A DNA stretch of 64,000 bases from Nageia nagi (lineage: Eukaryota > Pinophyta), in NCBI GenBank assembly GCA_050084985.1, contig JBITNC010000001.1:59520001-59584000 (forward strand). Reading direction: 5' to 3'. This document shows, one piece after another, positions 36,733 to 46,815 of the stretch. The translations under genes and the position numbers were made by a program. The notes below the pieces were generated by a model. The model did not search any database. It was given only the letters and a program-made list of their open reading frames with translations, and was not told the DNA's origin. Position 1 is the stretch's first letter; every line of letters begins with the position of its first letter.

Positions 36733-36927
36733 CATATCAATATGATCTTTCTTGAAGATGCTTGCAAAGTTAGCCCTAGTGGGAGCTCCAGGCCCTCTGG
36801 AGGTATCATTTGGTAGATCAAAATAATGTAAAAAAAAAAAAAGAAGGGGGGAGAAGAGAAAAGCTAGAAGTTGGTTCAGGTCTCTAACAGACGTCAGGGT
36901 CAAGAGATTGGGAGGTTTCATGAAGTC

Positions 36928-37335
36928 ATAACAGGAGTGTCAGTGTTGTATTTTCTGATAATAGGACCGCTAGCGGTTCTCTTTTAGTGAAAAAAATAAA
37001 GGAAATCAAAAGGGACCAATTACTCCCGCAGCATGGGAAGTTAGAATTTTAGGTCGTGTCGTTGATGTTCATTTTTAAAGATCATGGAACATCAAATTAA
37101 TGCATCACAAGCACATGTACAAGAGCAAATGAGGAGCATTGATGTTGTATTTCGTGAGAAAAGGACTATCGACAGTGCTCTTTTAGGGGAAAAATAGAGG
37201 AAAGCAAAAGGTACCAATTACACCTGAGGCATGGGAAGTTAGAGTTTTAGGTCGTGTCAATTGGCATCATTCTCAAGGATCACGGAATATCAAGTTCATT
37301 CATCACAGATAGATGCACAAGAGCAAATCAGGTAC
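36928..37335. repeat. ~205-bp tandem duplication after gag
   Basis: Two copies share GATGTTGTATTT or GTGTTGTATTT, the GGACCGC palindrome (intact in the first, decayed in the second), GCATGGGAAGTTAGA.TTTTA, GGTCGTGTC and CACAAGAGCAAAT. It lies between the convergent gag and antisense PMD genes. Confidence 0.85.
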
Positions 37336-37715
37336 CAAAATTTGTGTTTTATATATATATCATAATCAAAATGTTTTTTTTTATTTACAATACAACTGAA
37401 TGAGATTACATAGAATGATCTAGAATCTCCTACTAGACCCCCCTCCCCCTACACTAGAGCTAGTAGCCCTGCTAGATGTGCCACCCCCGTACCGTGCCTT
37501 GTATTTCTTTGCGTGTGCCTTCTCCTCTCCAATCTGTCTCTTGGCTTGGTGAAGCTACTTATAGAGAGTCTTGATCTCCTTGTTGGCTGCCTGTAAGTCT
37601 TGGTAGATACTGGTATAATCCCCTCCTCTAAACCGTAGACAACTCTATAGTTCTCTAATCTCTTCATCCTTCTGACCGATTTAACCACGCAGTTTTGCTA
37701 TCTCAACCTCAGGAT

Positions 37716-37805
37716 CTATGACATAGCATAAACATATCATGTTAGCCCTATTGTATATTATGAAAAACAAAAATTCAAAGAAAATTAAAAGAGAAAATAG
37801 GTTAC
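37716..37805 (-). other. PMD intron 2
   Basis: 90 bp, starts GTAACC and ends TCATAG. Phase 1 at both ends, giving an intact Asp codon when joined. T-rich as usual for plant introns. Confidence 0.7.
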
Positions 37806-39231
37806 CATCATCATCCTCATTGTAGTCTTCATCCCCCCAGTCTGATTCCATCTTATATTCAGGTTCATATTCATCCTGGTCTGGATCGATCTCCTCATTG
37901 TCATCATGACCTGCATCTAGAGACATGTCACAAGCATATGTAGAACTACTCTCTCCTCCCCATCCTCCCATGGTGAAGGGAGTGTCCCATTCATCCTCTG
38001 TGTCTCCTGTGTCCTCATCCTCCCATGCATCATCACCTGTGTCAGCATCATGAATGCCTAGGTGGTGAGGACGGCATGTCCTCCACCAATCTAGGTAGTC
38101 CTCTGTGTGATTAGGTCCATCTATGTCATCATCAACATCATAGTCAGAGTCCTCACTGGGGGACTCCCAATCTGAGTCCCAATCCGGTACTAGCTCATAA
38201 TCCTCTGGGAGGTGCCTGCTACGGTAGTAGCACACCACTATTTTGTAGTCATCCGATATACCCTGCTAGAGGCTGAACTGATGAAGTACCTGCTTTGGCC
38301 TGTATGGATCCACTAGTGCCCTACGCACCTGTAGGTAGGTAGGGTGTCTCACCCATGTCATCTCCTGTAGGTCTTCCTCCCACTCTGGTACACCTCCTCG
38401 ATAAGGACACCAGTATACCTGCACCTCCTCCAGTAAGTCAAGTCGCACATGCCATCCCTCTAGGTCTATGCTAGGGAAGTTTGGTACCTCTATCGTCGCC
38501 CACCGTTGCCAGGTGGGTGCATCATCTAGCTGATCTAGGGGCAAAATCATCGGTCTAGAAATAGTGATGTGTTCATAGGCCCACACCTGCAGTATCATAG
38601 AATGAGCCACTTGTCTCCCTCCTCTCTCCACCTCTGCAAAGTCATGGAGGTCATGATAAAGTTGTGCCAGTATTGCGGGGCACCATGCATATCATCGTCT
38701 ATGTATAACCATGTCCTGAATGATAGGAATCATACCCACTGGGAAGGTCTCACTGCTCTTGTCTGGATAGACAATAGCATCTAGAAGGCAGGCAATGAGG
38801 AGCCTCATCTGTAGGTCACCCCGTGCTGGAGGATCTTCTAGCACATGTCTCACTAGGGACACACCCCTCTTCCTATGATTTACTTTGTTTGATCACGTTA
38901 GCCATGTAGCCCATACCTCTGCCTGTTCCAAGCTCAGAATAGGAATCATGTTCACTAGTTTCCCCCTGATAGGAAGTCTAGTGATCCTGTAGATATCCTC
39001 TAGGGTCATTGTAATCTCACCGGTTGGAAGGTGAAAGGTGTTGGAGTTTGGATCCCACCTCTCCATCAAAGCTATAAGCATGTTGTGGTCATGAAACACA
39101 TAGTCAGCAAATGCAAGGTGGCTAAATGAAATGTCCTCTAGAATGCTTTGGGTTGTGTCAGTTTATGGCCACTGTTGGGCAGTGGTGAAAGCAGCACTCT
39201 TACCGGATGGTCGCATAAGGTATGCACGATT

Positions 39232-39613
39232 TTGCAAGAAAAGAATGACAAAAGACAAGTTAGTGTCAAGGTATAAAACATAGAATAGCAAAAATAGTAC
39301 TGGTGAAAAGGATCACCCACGATCTAGATCAGGTGAGAAGGACCACCCACGGTCCAAACTAGGGTAGAAAGGACCTCCAGCGGTCCTATTTTCATGAATA
39401 AGGGTGACAAAATCTGGGGTGCAGGTTCGTACGGGTAAGCATAATGTAGCCATGGTACCAGAAGTTTGAAAAATAGAGTAAAAAGAGAAAAATGAAGGGC
39501 TAGGGTATGCAACAGTAAAACCCTAGGGGCAATTCAAAAAACCAATGAAAAGGCAGCTAAAATCTAAAAACAAGTAAAAGCATAGCAAGGAAAAGGTAGG
39601 AGATGCAATGTAC
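39232..39613 (-). other. PMD intron 1 with broken acceptor
   Basis: Donor CAG|GTACAT at 39614/39613, phase 0. Acceptor region TTTTCTTGCAA then AAT, where TTGCAG would be expected; a single G-to-A change. The intron holds two or three palindrome copies (39310, 39340, 39371). Confidence 0.6.
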
Positions 39614-40079
39614 CTGATGACCAGCAGGAGAATCAACCAAAAAGGTAGCTCTATGTCCCTCTCGGTGTGTGATAGGCAAGGCCATAGCATGCAGCATAGC
39701 AATACAGGAAGAATCACCTAGCGATAGTGACAAAAGCACTAGCTAAACCTCTCTGAATCAGCCTCTCAAGCTCTAGGATGCTCTCAGCTATGAAAATGAT
39801 AGGGTGAACAAATGAGGAAGAGTGGGGCCCCTTTTATAAAAAGGTTAGGGCACACACTTCAAGACAAATTTCGATTTTGAGCATTTGGTACACGTAGACA
39901 AGTAATTAGGCATTAATCTGGAATCCAGGGGTGATTCGTAGGGACCTAATTTTCATAGTTTTCGAAGAATCTTCAAGAAAAGGACCGCTCGCGGTCTTGG
40001 TGAAGATTGCTAACATTCTAAATCAACAAGAAAGGATCGCTTCCTTTATCTAGAAAATTAGCTTATCTAAGTATAATGG

Positions 40080-40250
40080 GTACATCACAGGTGTTTGATC
40101 AATGTTATATCCAGGAGAATATTACTTTGAGTTTCATGTTTGTAGACCTGAATTATCAGCTTATCCAAGTATCATGGGTGCATCACAGGTGTTTGATCAA
40201 TGTTATATCCAGGAGAATATTGCTTTGAGTTTCATGTTTGCAAACTTATG
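40080..40250. repeat. 98-bp direct repeat in E3
   Basis: Two near-identical units around CATCACAGGTGTTTGATCAA at about 40083 and 40181, including TTATATCCAGGAGAATATT. Confidence 0.9.
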
Positions 40251-40254
40251 TAAT

Positions 40255-40560
40255 CAGATCATCATGCTTATGAGTGGAGTTCCAGCTCCCGTTGTCAGAT
40301 CATCATGCTTGTGAGTGGAGTTCCAGCTCCCATTGTCAGATCATCATGCTTGTGAGTGGAGTCCAGCTCCCCTTGTCAGCTTATCATGTACCTATGAGTG
40401 GAGTCTAGCTTCCTTTGTCAGCTTATCATGTGCCTATGAGTGGAGTCCAGCTCCCCTTGTCAGCTTATCATGTGCCTATGAGTGGAGTCCCAGCTCCTAA
40501 TATCTGCTTATCATGCTTATGAGTGGAGTTCTAGCTCCCATTATCAGTTTATCATGCCTC
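40255..40560. repeat. 41-42-bp tandem array in E3
   Basis: About seven units of TGAGTGGAGT-CCAGCTCC-x-TGTCAGnTnATCATG, starting at 40271, 40312, 40353, 40395, 40435, 40477 and about 40519. Confidence 0.9.
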
Positions 40561-40589
40561 TTGGTGGAGTGTCAGCTTCATCAGTTTAT

Positions 40590-41160
40590 CACTTGTTTTA
40601 TGAAGTTTGGTTCTTATGCAACTGTAGTACACCTCTTGGTGCGAAGGCTCAGTTGTGTGGAACTTAGCTCTCACATATCAGCTTATCATTATTTTGCAGA
40701 GTTAGGTTCTTATGCAACTGGAGTACACCTCTTGGTGCGAAGGCTCAGTTGTGTGGAACTTAGCTCTCACATATCAGCTTATCATTATTTTGTGGAGTTT
40801 GGTTCTTATGCAATTGGAGTACACCTCTCGGTGCGAAGGCTCAGTTGTGTGGAACTTAGCTCTCACATATCAGCTTATCACTTATTTTGTAGAGTTTGGT
40901 TCTTATGCAATTGTAGTACACCTCTTGGTGCGAAGGCTCAGTTGTGTGGAACTTAGCTCTCATATATCATCTTATCACTTGTTTTGTGGAGTTCGGTTCC
41001 TATGCAACTAGAGTACACCTCTTGGTGCGAAGGCTTAGTTGTGTAAAACTTAGCTCTCACATATCAGTTTATCATTATTTTGTAGAGTTCAGTTCTTATG
41101 CAATTGCAGTACATCTCTGGATGTGAAGGCTCAGTTGTGTGGAACTTAGCTCTCCCCTGT
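40590..41160. repeat. 96-97-bp tandem array in E3
   Basis: Six units. GCGAAGGCTCAGTTGTGT marks them at 40641, 40737, 40833, 40930, 41027 and 41123 (last as GTGAAGG). Because 96 is divisible by three they generate spurious ORFs. Tandem arrays in the 3' untranslated region are a known feature of Tat-group elements. Confidence 0.92.
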
Positions 41161-41179
41161 GTTTGGTTATGGTTATCAT

Positions 41180-41350
41180 GTCTGGTCTTGTGAGTTGATC
41201 ATGTGTGTTATCATGTCTTATGAGTTGATCATGTGTGTTATCATGTCTTGTCTTGTGAGTTGATCATGTGTGTTATCATGTCTTGTGAGTTGGTCATGTG
41301 TGTTATCATGTCTTGTCTTGTGAGTTGGTCATATGTGTTGTGATGTGGTC
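41180..41350. repeat. Short GAGTTGATCATGTGTGTTAT array
   Basis: About five imperfect units of 30-48 bp made of CATGTCTTGTCTTGTGAGTT and GATCATGTGTGTTAT. Confidence 0.85.
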
Positions 41351-41693
41351 TTGTCAAGTTGTCATCCGGTCGACATGTGTGGTCAAGTCGTTTGTCCGAT
41401 CATTGTCATGTGTGTTGGCAAGTTTGTCGTCAAGGGTCATCAGCATTGTGGTAAGGTTATCAGATTATCAGACATATCAGGCTATCACCTCCTACAGTAA
41501 AACACAAGGGGCAAGCATGCCCAAGGTAATATCAAAAGGGAGTTTTCTCAACCTATATCTAGCTTTATCATGATGTTGTTTAAGTTTAGAATGGTTAATG
41601 TTTATCATTGCTTATCAAAATTGTTTGCTATGATATTGTGTTTTACTTTGAATGCAAAATCTCAAGTCACCTCATGATTCTTTCGATTTCACA

Positions 41694-41709
41694 TCCAAAG
41701 TGGGGCATC
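41694..41709 (+). other. E3 polypurine tract
   Basis: AAAGTGGGGCATC directly before the 3' LTR. Confidence 0.65.
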
Positions 41710-42575
41710 TGTTAACACATAAAAATGATTTTATGTTTTTAAATCAATAAATTAATGAAATATGCTTGGCCTAACTATATGTTTTGAATGGATTAAGGTG
41801 ATAATATCAATGTTTGGCTTGAATATGAATATTGTATGGGTTATCTTGAATATTGCATGGGTTATCTTGAATATTGCATGGGTTATCTTGAATATTGCAT
41901 GGTTTATCTTGAATATTGCATGAATTATCTTGTTTATTGATGTGTTTATCTTAAATCTTGTGAATTAACCTTATTTATGTGGATGCACGCTAACCTATGG
42001 GCAGTATTATCTATTATCTATATAAATAAGGGACCTAATAGTAAGTCCACAATAACAAGGATACACATGATCCCGTGTATGGTCTTGTAAGTGGCTACCC
42101 CTTAAGGTATCTCTTGGTAGCACCTACAAGGCTATGGTTTGTGTGCTTCCTTACGCGAGCTATCCTAACATCTGTGATCAATTCTGATATTATACTGCTA
42201 TCTGAGATATCTATACTGAAGATTTGGACCTAACCGAGAGGTCAAAGCTATCAAACTAAGGCCACCGGTGCTCCTTTGTGAATGGAAGAACACTATTGGT
42301 GCTCTTATACCACTAAAATGGACCACCCACGGTCCTCTTTTCGCATTCTTGTAGGTCACAACGTTGTTGGAAAGGTAGCTCATCATCAGGTACATTCCAT
42401 GAGGTAAGTACACAAATTACAGTCTTGGTTGGTACAATTACACTTCTTAATTGGTTATGTTATTGTTTATTGTTATCTAGAATAAATTGCTATCTGTAGC
42501 TAGAATACAGATAATATTGAGTTTGTAGATATTTACCTATTTACTTATTTGCACGCTCAATTTTATTTGTAAATA
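41710..42575 (+). repeat. E3 3' LTR
   Basis: 866 bp, partner of 34651-35507. Has five rather than three 21-bp TGAATATTGCATGGGTTATC-type units and lacks the 33-bp stretch. Ends GTAAATA where the 5' copy ends GTAAACA (C-to-T at the terminal CA), then TSD ATACC. Confidence 0.93.
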
Positions 42576-42734
42576 ATACCTCCTTATTTTATCTTAGCTA
42601 AGAGAAGGTAACAATACTACCAAGAAGAGGAAGATTGAATATAAAGATTACTATATATAAAAAAATCTAATATCAAGGAACCATTTCAATCCTATAATTT
42701 TTCTTAAAAGATTTAATTTGGGGGTGGTAATCAC

Positions 42735-43215
42735 TTGTAAGGGAGTTTTAACCCTTTGGAGGATTACATGGCCCCCAAGGTGGCTTTCTTCCCTCATGGA
42801 GTTAATGTGGCACCCTTGAGGTATCCACTCCCCTATTAGGGTTAATGCAATGCCTCAAACATATCATTCCCCTTAAGGGGTTACAAAACTCCTAGATGGC
42901 ACATGCCCCTTAGGTGGTCTAAATACCCCCTTGGGGGGTTATGTAGCCCCCAAGTGGAACATGCCCCCTCTATGGGTGTAGTAACCCCTTATGGGATCTT
43001 GCACACCCCTTTGAGGTGGAAACCCCCTATAGGGAGGTTACACACCCCTTTGGGTATGTGACCTCTTATAGATGGCTTGCTTGCCCCTTGGGGTGGGGAG
43101 GCCCCTATTAGGGTGGCATGCCTACCTAATATGGATATGAAACCCTTCAGGGGTGGCTCATTTTCCTTAAGGAGATGGTCCCTAAGGGTGCCTCACCCAT
43201 ATTGGAATAGGTGTC
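42735..43215. repeat. Degenerate CCCCTT/AGGGG palindromic minisatellite
   Basis: About 480 bp in which runs of C3-5 and G3-5 alternate every 10-20 bases, with recurring CCCCTTnAGGGG, GGGTTA and GCATGCC words. GC content is well above the surroundings. No ORF makes sense through it. Many small hairpins are possible on both strands. Confidence 0.75.
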
Positions 43216-43434
43216 TTTATTTGGGAGACTCACACCTAATTTTTTTTAATAAATTATATATTTTTTTATTATAAATTTTAATTTTTTTAAAAAAATATAG
43301 AACCCTTTTTTTATATATTTTTATATTAAATACAAAAAAATGATCCTCTTCTTTGTAGTTTTTCAAAATATGGAAAATGCAAAGTTTAAAATTTTTTTAA
43401 AAAAGAAATGCAAATTTATACTACTGACATAAAA
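43216..43434. other. AT-rich spacer
   Basis: T and A homopolymer runs only; no feature seen. Confidence 0.6.
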
Positions 43435-44305
43435 TGTTAGATTTTACCCCATTTCTCTAGAATAAAACATTTTAGTATAGATCTTAAATTTCAACTTCAA
43501 AAATAAGAGATTGAAATGGAGTAACCATTGAAGTTTCAAAATAATTGAAATAAATTTATAGGTGAGATATAAATTAATTTGTGGAGAGTTACCTTGAGAT
43601 GATGGAGTTATCATTTGAAGGATATGACCATAAGAAGGCTCTAATATCACATGATGGAACTAAAGGATTCCATAACTAAGATCACATGTACCAAATCTGA
43701 TAAATTAACACTCAAATTACTCTCAAAATAATAATCTCTTAAGAGACATAATAATAAGAAATCTCACAAAGTGACACATAATAAGTATAGTGGTTCCTCT
43801 CTAAGAGAGTACATACACTTGAATATAAATCTATTAATTCAAGATACAATCTCTCTTACAACCTAGATCTCTAAGCAAACTAGTAGCATGATAATGCTAA
43901 TACAAAATATGTATTTTACAACATAGCTAAGCCTTCCTTTTATAGGCTCAAATCCTACTTTGGTTCACTCTTTTATACAAGGGGAATACCAACATCCATA
44001 AGATATCCACATCCTCACATTAAGCGAGAATGGTAGGTGGTAAGCTTTTTACCCATACCTATTACATATGCCCATACTTTTATTTGAAGTATGTGAGACT
44101 ACATGTATATGTGGATATACCCCTAATATAAAATATAGGAGGCTCCACATTTTCATACATGGATAATCTACATAATAAATGGATTATTTCATATTACAAA
44201 ATATTTTTCTTCTGACTTAGGTATTGTATATGTTCCTTTATTTTTAATTAATTATGAATAATATACCTAAGTTATCTATACAATAATCTATTATAAGTTC
44301 TAACA
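43435..44305 (-). repeat. Possible Copia-type solo LTR
   Basis: Starts TGTTAGA and ends TTCTAACA, inverted termini typical of Copia LTRs. Inside on the minus strand is a TATAAAAGG near 43937. No flanking 5-bp duplication (TAAAA and ATAAG) and no primer or polypurine site beside it, so tentative. Confidence 0.4.
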
Positions 44306-44399
44306 ATAAGAATATGAAATAATATTACAAGTATATAAGGTCACAAATGAAAATACTTGGTTAAACCTCCTAGATAACACATCTCCTCTCATTTGGTCT

Positions 44400-44560
44400 T
44401 ACCATGTCTCCTATTATCTAGCCTCCCCTCTTCTCTATTGTCTCGCCAATACACCAAATACCCCTCTCTCTTATATAATCTTGCTAATACACCAAATGTA
44501 CTCTCTACTATCTCATCTAGCTAATACACCAAATTCCCCTCTCTCCTCCAACCCCTAAGC
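44400..44560. repeat. ~50-60-bp repeats around CTAATACACCAAAT
   Basis: GCYAATACACCAAAT occurs three times (about 44447, 44497, 44521) with CCCCTCTCTC spacers. Confidence 0.7.
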
Positions 44561-44839
44561 TTAAAAAACTTAAAATGATGAAAACATTACAAGTAACCTG
44601 CCTAAGCTCACCGCATGCACCTTATTTTCATTAAAAATTGTCCTACCAAAATTTCCACTTAAAGATAAAAATAAGGAGGTTAAAAATTGTCGTAACATAA
44701 CCATATCGAATTACTTACCCCACATCCCTTTTTGGTCTAGTGTATATAGCCCTCCTTGTCAAGATTTCTTTTCGATATGAGGTACCATTTTAGATTTTAA
44801 ATATTTCTAGATTCTTTAAGCACCCATTATCCTTCATTA

Positions 44840-45600
44840 GCAAATTTTACCTTTGTTGTACCAATACCTAGAATACCACATGATTGATCATTTCAAAAAG
44901 CACATGTCCATAGTCACATGTATCATAATATATGAAGTATTCTTTGTGAGATGTAGCATGAAAGGAAGCACCAAAATAAATCAGCCAATAATCACTATTT
45001 CTATCAAGAGATAAAATAATAGCATCTTGAATTATTTTACCAACAACATTAGCTTCATGATTGTTACCTTAGTTTTCATTTCCTTCCTCACCTTCTCTTA
45101 ACTAATAGTACTTCTTGAGATACTATCCCTCCTTCCCAAAAAACCAATACTTCAAATTCTTTTTATATTATGGTTGTCTTGACTTAGATCTCCCTCTATA
45201 TTTATCTCTTTAGTAACTCTTACCTCTCTCCCTTGATATTCCACTATTTTTAATTGTAAGAGTTATGCTAGAACTTTATCCTATAGACTTTCTCCTCATG
45301 TCCTCACTGAGAATGGTTTCAAATACTTCTTTAAAGACCAAATTAAGAGAGGCATAATTAACTACCATAACATTTTTATTCCAACTATCAGGTAGTGAAC
45401 ATAAGATTAGTAATGCTCTCATGTTATCATCAAATTTAATTTTTATTAATAGAAATTTGTTAATAATAGTATTAAATTCATTCACATGATCTAGAATTGA
45501 TCCTCCTTCATTCACCTTCATATAAAATAATATTTTTATCAAATATAAGTTATTCAAGTTGGATGGTTTCTCATACATAGTGGCCAGTTTATCCATAACC
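44840..45600 (-). pseudogene. Copia gag, zinc knuckle and protease remnant
   Basis: Gag (UBN2 type) at 45276-45596: MDKLATMYEKPSNLNNLYLI, LFYMKVNEGGSILDHVNEFN, LLILCSLPDSW. A degenerate knuckle (KNLKYWFFGKEG) follows at about 45120, with Cys residues changed to Tyr/Phe. Protease trace at about 44870-44990: FGASFHATSHKEYF, where the catalytic Asp and Ser of the DSGAS loop read Tyr and Phe. Integrase and RT are not found to the left. Belongs with the primer site at 45874. Confidence 0.8.
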
Positions 45601-45873
45601 CTCTTTTTAGTTTTTCCCCTAAGTATTGAAAGCTATCAATGCACCCAAATACAATCTCATTATGCCCAATATCTTTATGTCAAGAAATGGTCAATCTTCA
45701 TATGAGTTAGTTAATGGTTTCTTTACTACTCCCTAAGAGGTAAGTACAATTCCTTTTTGAATAGGTATCTTCTATTTTCATATTCTAGAACTACAATTTT
45801 TTTTCCATTAAATTCCTTCACCCTTTTCCTCCCTTCTTCTTCCATTAAACCTTACTTACAACCAATAGAACAT

Positions 45874-45888
45874 GGCTCTGATATCCCT
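45874..45888 (-). other. Primer-binding site of the Copia remnant
   Basis: GGCTCTGATATCCCT; on the minus strand ..GATATCAGAGCC, one change from the common initiator-Met tRNA site TGGTATCAGAGC. It orients the element on the minus strand. Confidence 0.7.
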
Positions 45889-46815
45889 TATCAGAATCCA
45901 CTTATAAAATAAGTTTAGCAATTATGGTTCCACTTATTTTGCAAAAGAAAATGATGATTAAAATATCAATCAAATAATCACATAAGAATTGATACAAGTA
46001 TTAATGTGGTTCACCTAGTGTAGGCTACATCAATAAAAAGGTTTTCAATCCTTATTGTAATAAGATCCACAAGCTAAGAGATTATAACATACAACCTAGT
46101 ATTGTATTTTTCTCTTTGGCTTACAAGGAAATCTCTCATATAAAACTTAATCTCTCCTTTTTTATTATAATTCATCATACCAATTCAATATAACTACTTG
46201 AATTTATAATCTACAATTACAATCCTATTTTTAGTCCAAATTGGAGCTAAAAATTCATGCAAAAATATCCTACAAACTTGGCAAATTTAGTCCCAAAATT
46301 AGAAAAAATCAAAAGTGAGCTTTTTAGCTCAAAATAGAATTTTATATCTTTAGATTTGTAATGGCTCTAATCATACTATTTATGATTAACTAACTAGATC
46401 CATCAAATCTAGTCAACTTATGCACTACTTCTAACAAGCCTTAACCTAACCAAATGACCTATTTACTAAACAACTCCCTTAATCAACCTTCACTTGACTG
46501 ATTGTAACCTTTAAATTGGTCCTATGCATATTAGTTAGAAAAGCTAGAGAGAAGATTTCTCCTTCTTCGATCAAGAATCAGGATCCATTCCTAAGAATTT
46601 TTGTGTTCATCAAAATTCATGTTTAGTTTCTTGAAATGTATCAAAAGAAATATGGAAGACTTTCAAATACTAGATTATTACTTAGGAGCTTACCTTATAT
46701 CTTATAGCCTTATTATGTTAATAGAAGAATACTTGCACCATTTCCTATACTTTCTTGACCTCACCGCTCTTATGGTTATGTGTACCCTATTGTTAATACC
46801 TAAAAAGAAATTTTA
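45889..46815 (-). repeat. Probable 5' LTR of the Copia remnant
   Basis: Sequence directly outside the primer site (TATCAGAATCC; expected TG changed to TA), with LTR-like composition. The outer boundary is not visible, so the right end is approximate. Confidence 0.4.

Larger units (their letters stand above)
37420..39739 (-). pseudogene. Antisense plant mobile domain (PMD) gene in E3
   Basis: PMD proteins (MAIN/MAIL1 family) act in the nucleus in gene silencing and genome stability in Arabidopsis; PMDs also occur in transposons. Reconstructable exons on the minus strand: 39739-39614, 39231-37806, 37715-37420. PMD hallmarks: FHDHNMLIALMERWDPNSN, FHLPTGEITMTLEDIYRITR, LPIRGKLV, LQVWAYEHI and PYRPKQVLHQF. 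Then come an acidic tail (37830-38190), a Gln/Lys-rich coiled coil and a Gly/Ser-rich end. The small intron 37716-37805 has GT-AG and restores GAT across the junction. The 382-bp intron has GT at 39613 but AA instead of AG at 39233-39232. Exon 2 and 3 hold seven stops with no frameshift, all former Gln or Arg codons. The true start may lie further upstream (about 39800). Confidence 0.88.
34651..42575 (+). mobile_element. E3: gag-only LTR element with antisense PMD gene
   Basis: 7.9 kb: 5' LTR 34651-35507, primer-like site from 35508, gag 35600-36732, a ~205-bp tandem duplication, a reverse-strand plant mobile domain gene 37420-39739, four tandem arrays (40080-41350), polypurine tract 41694-41709, 3' LTR 41710-42575, TSD ATACC. 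It has no protease, RT, RNase H or integrase, so it is a non-autonomous gag-encoding element. The gag type and TSD place it in Ty3/gypsy. Extra antisense ORFs are known in Tat-group elements; the combination with missing pol is what stands out here. Confidence 0.92.

Noticed and set aside
37449-37688. 79-codon minus-strand Arg-rich ORF
   Set aside because: Wrong frame. The PMD frame through the same bases continues the coiled coil and Gly/Ser tail and joins correctly across the small intron.
38569-38784. Plus-strand ORF over the PMD exon
   Set aside because: Antisense shadow of the clearly identified PMD domain.
40513-41126. Long plus-strand ORFs with a repeated ~32-residue unit
   Set aside because: They are a by-product of the 96-97-bp tandem array, whose unit length is divisible by three. 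Parallel open frames occur in other phases and there is no start context or conserved domain.
43077-43274. 65-codon ORF in the C/G-run minisatellite
   Set aside because: Chance opening in repetitive, GC-richer sequence; no motif and no homologous frame in neighbouring units.
43435-44305. 3' LTR of the Copia gag remnant at 45 kb
   Set aside because: By eye it shows no clear similarity to the sequence outside that element's primer site (45889 onward), and no polypurine tract adjoins it.
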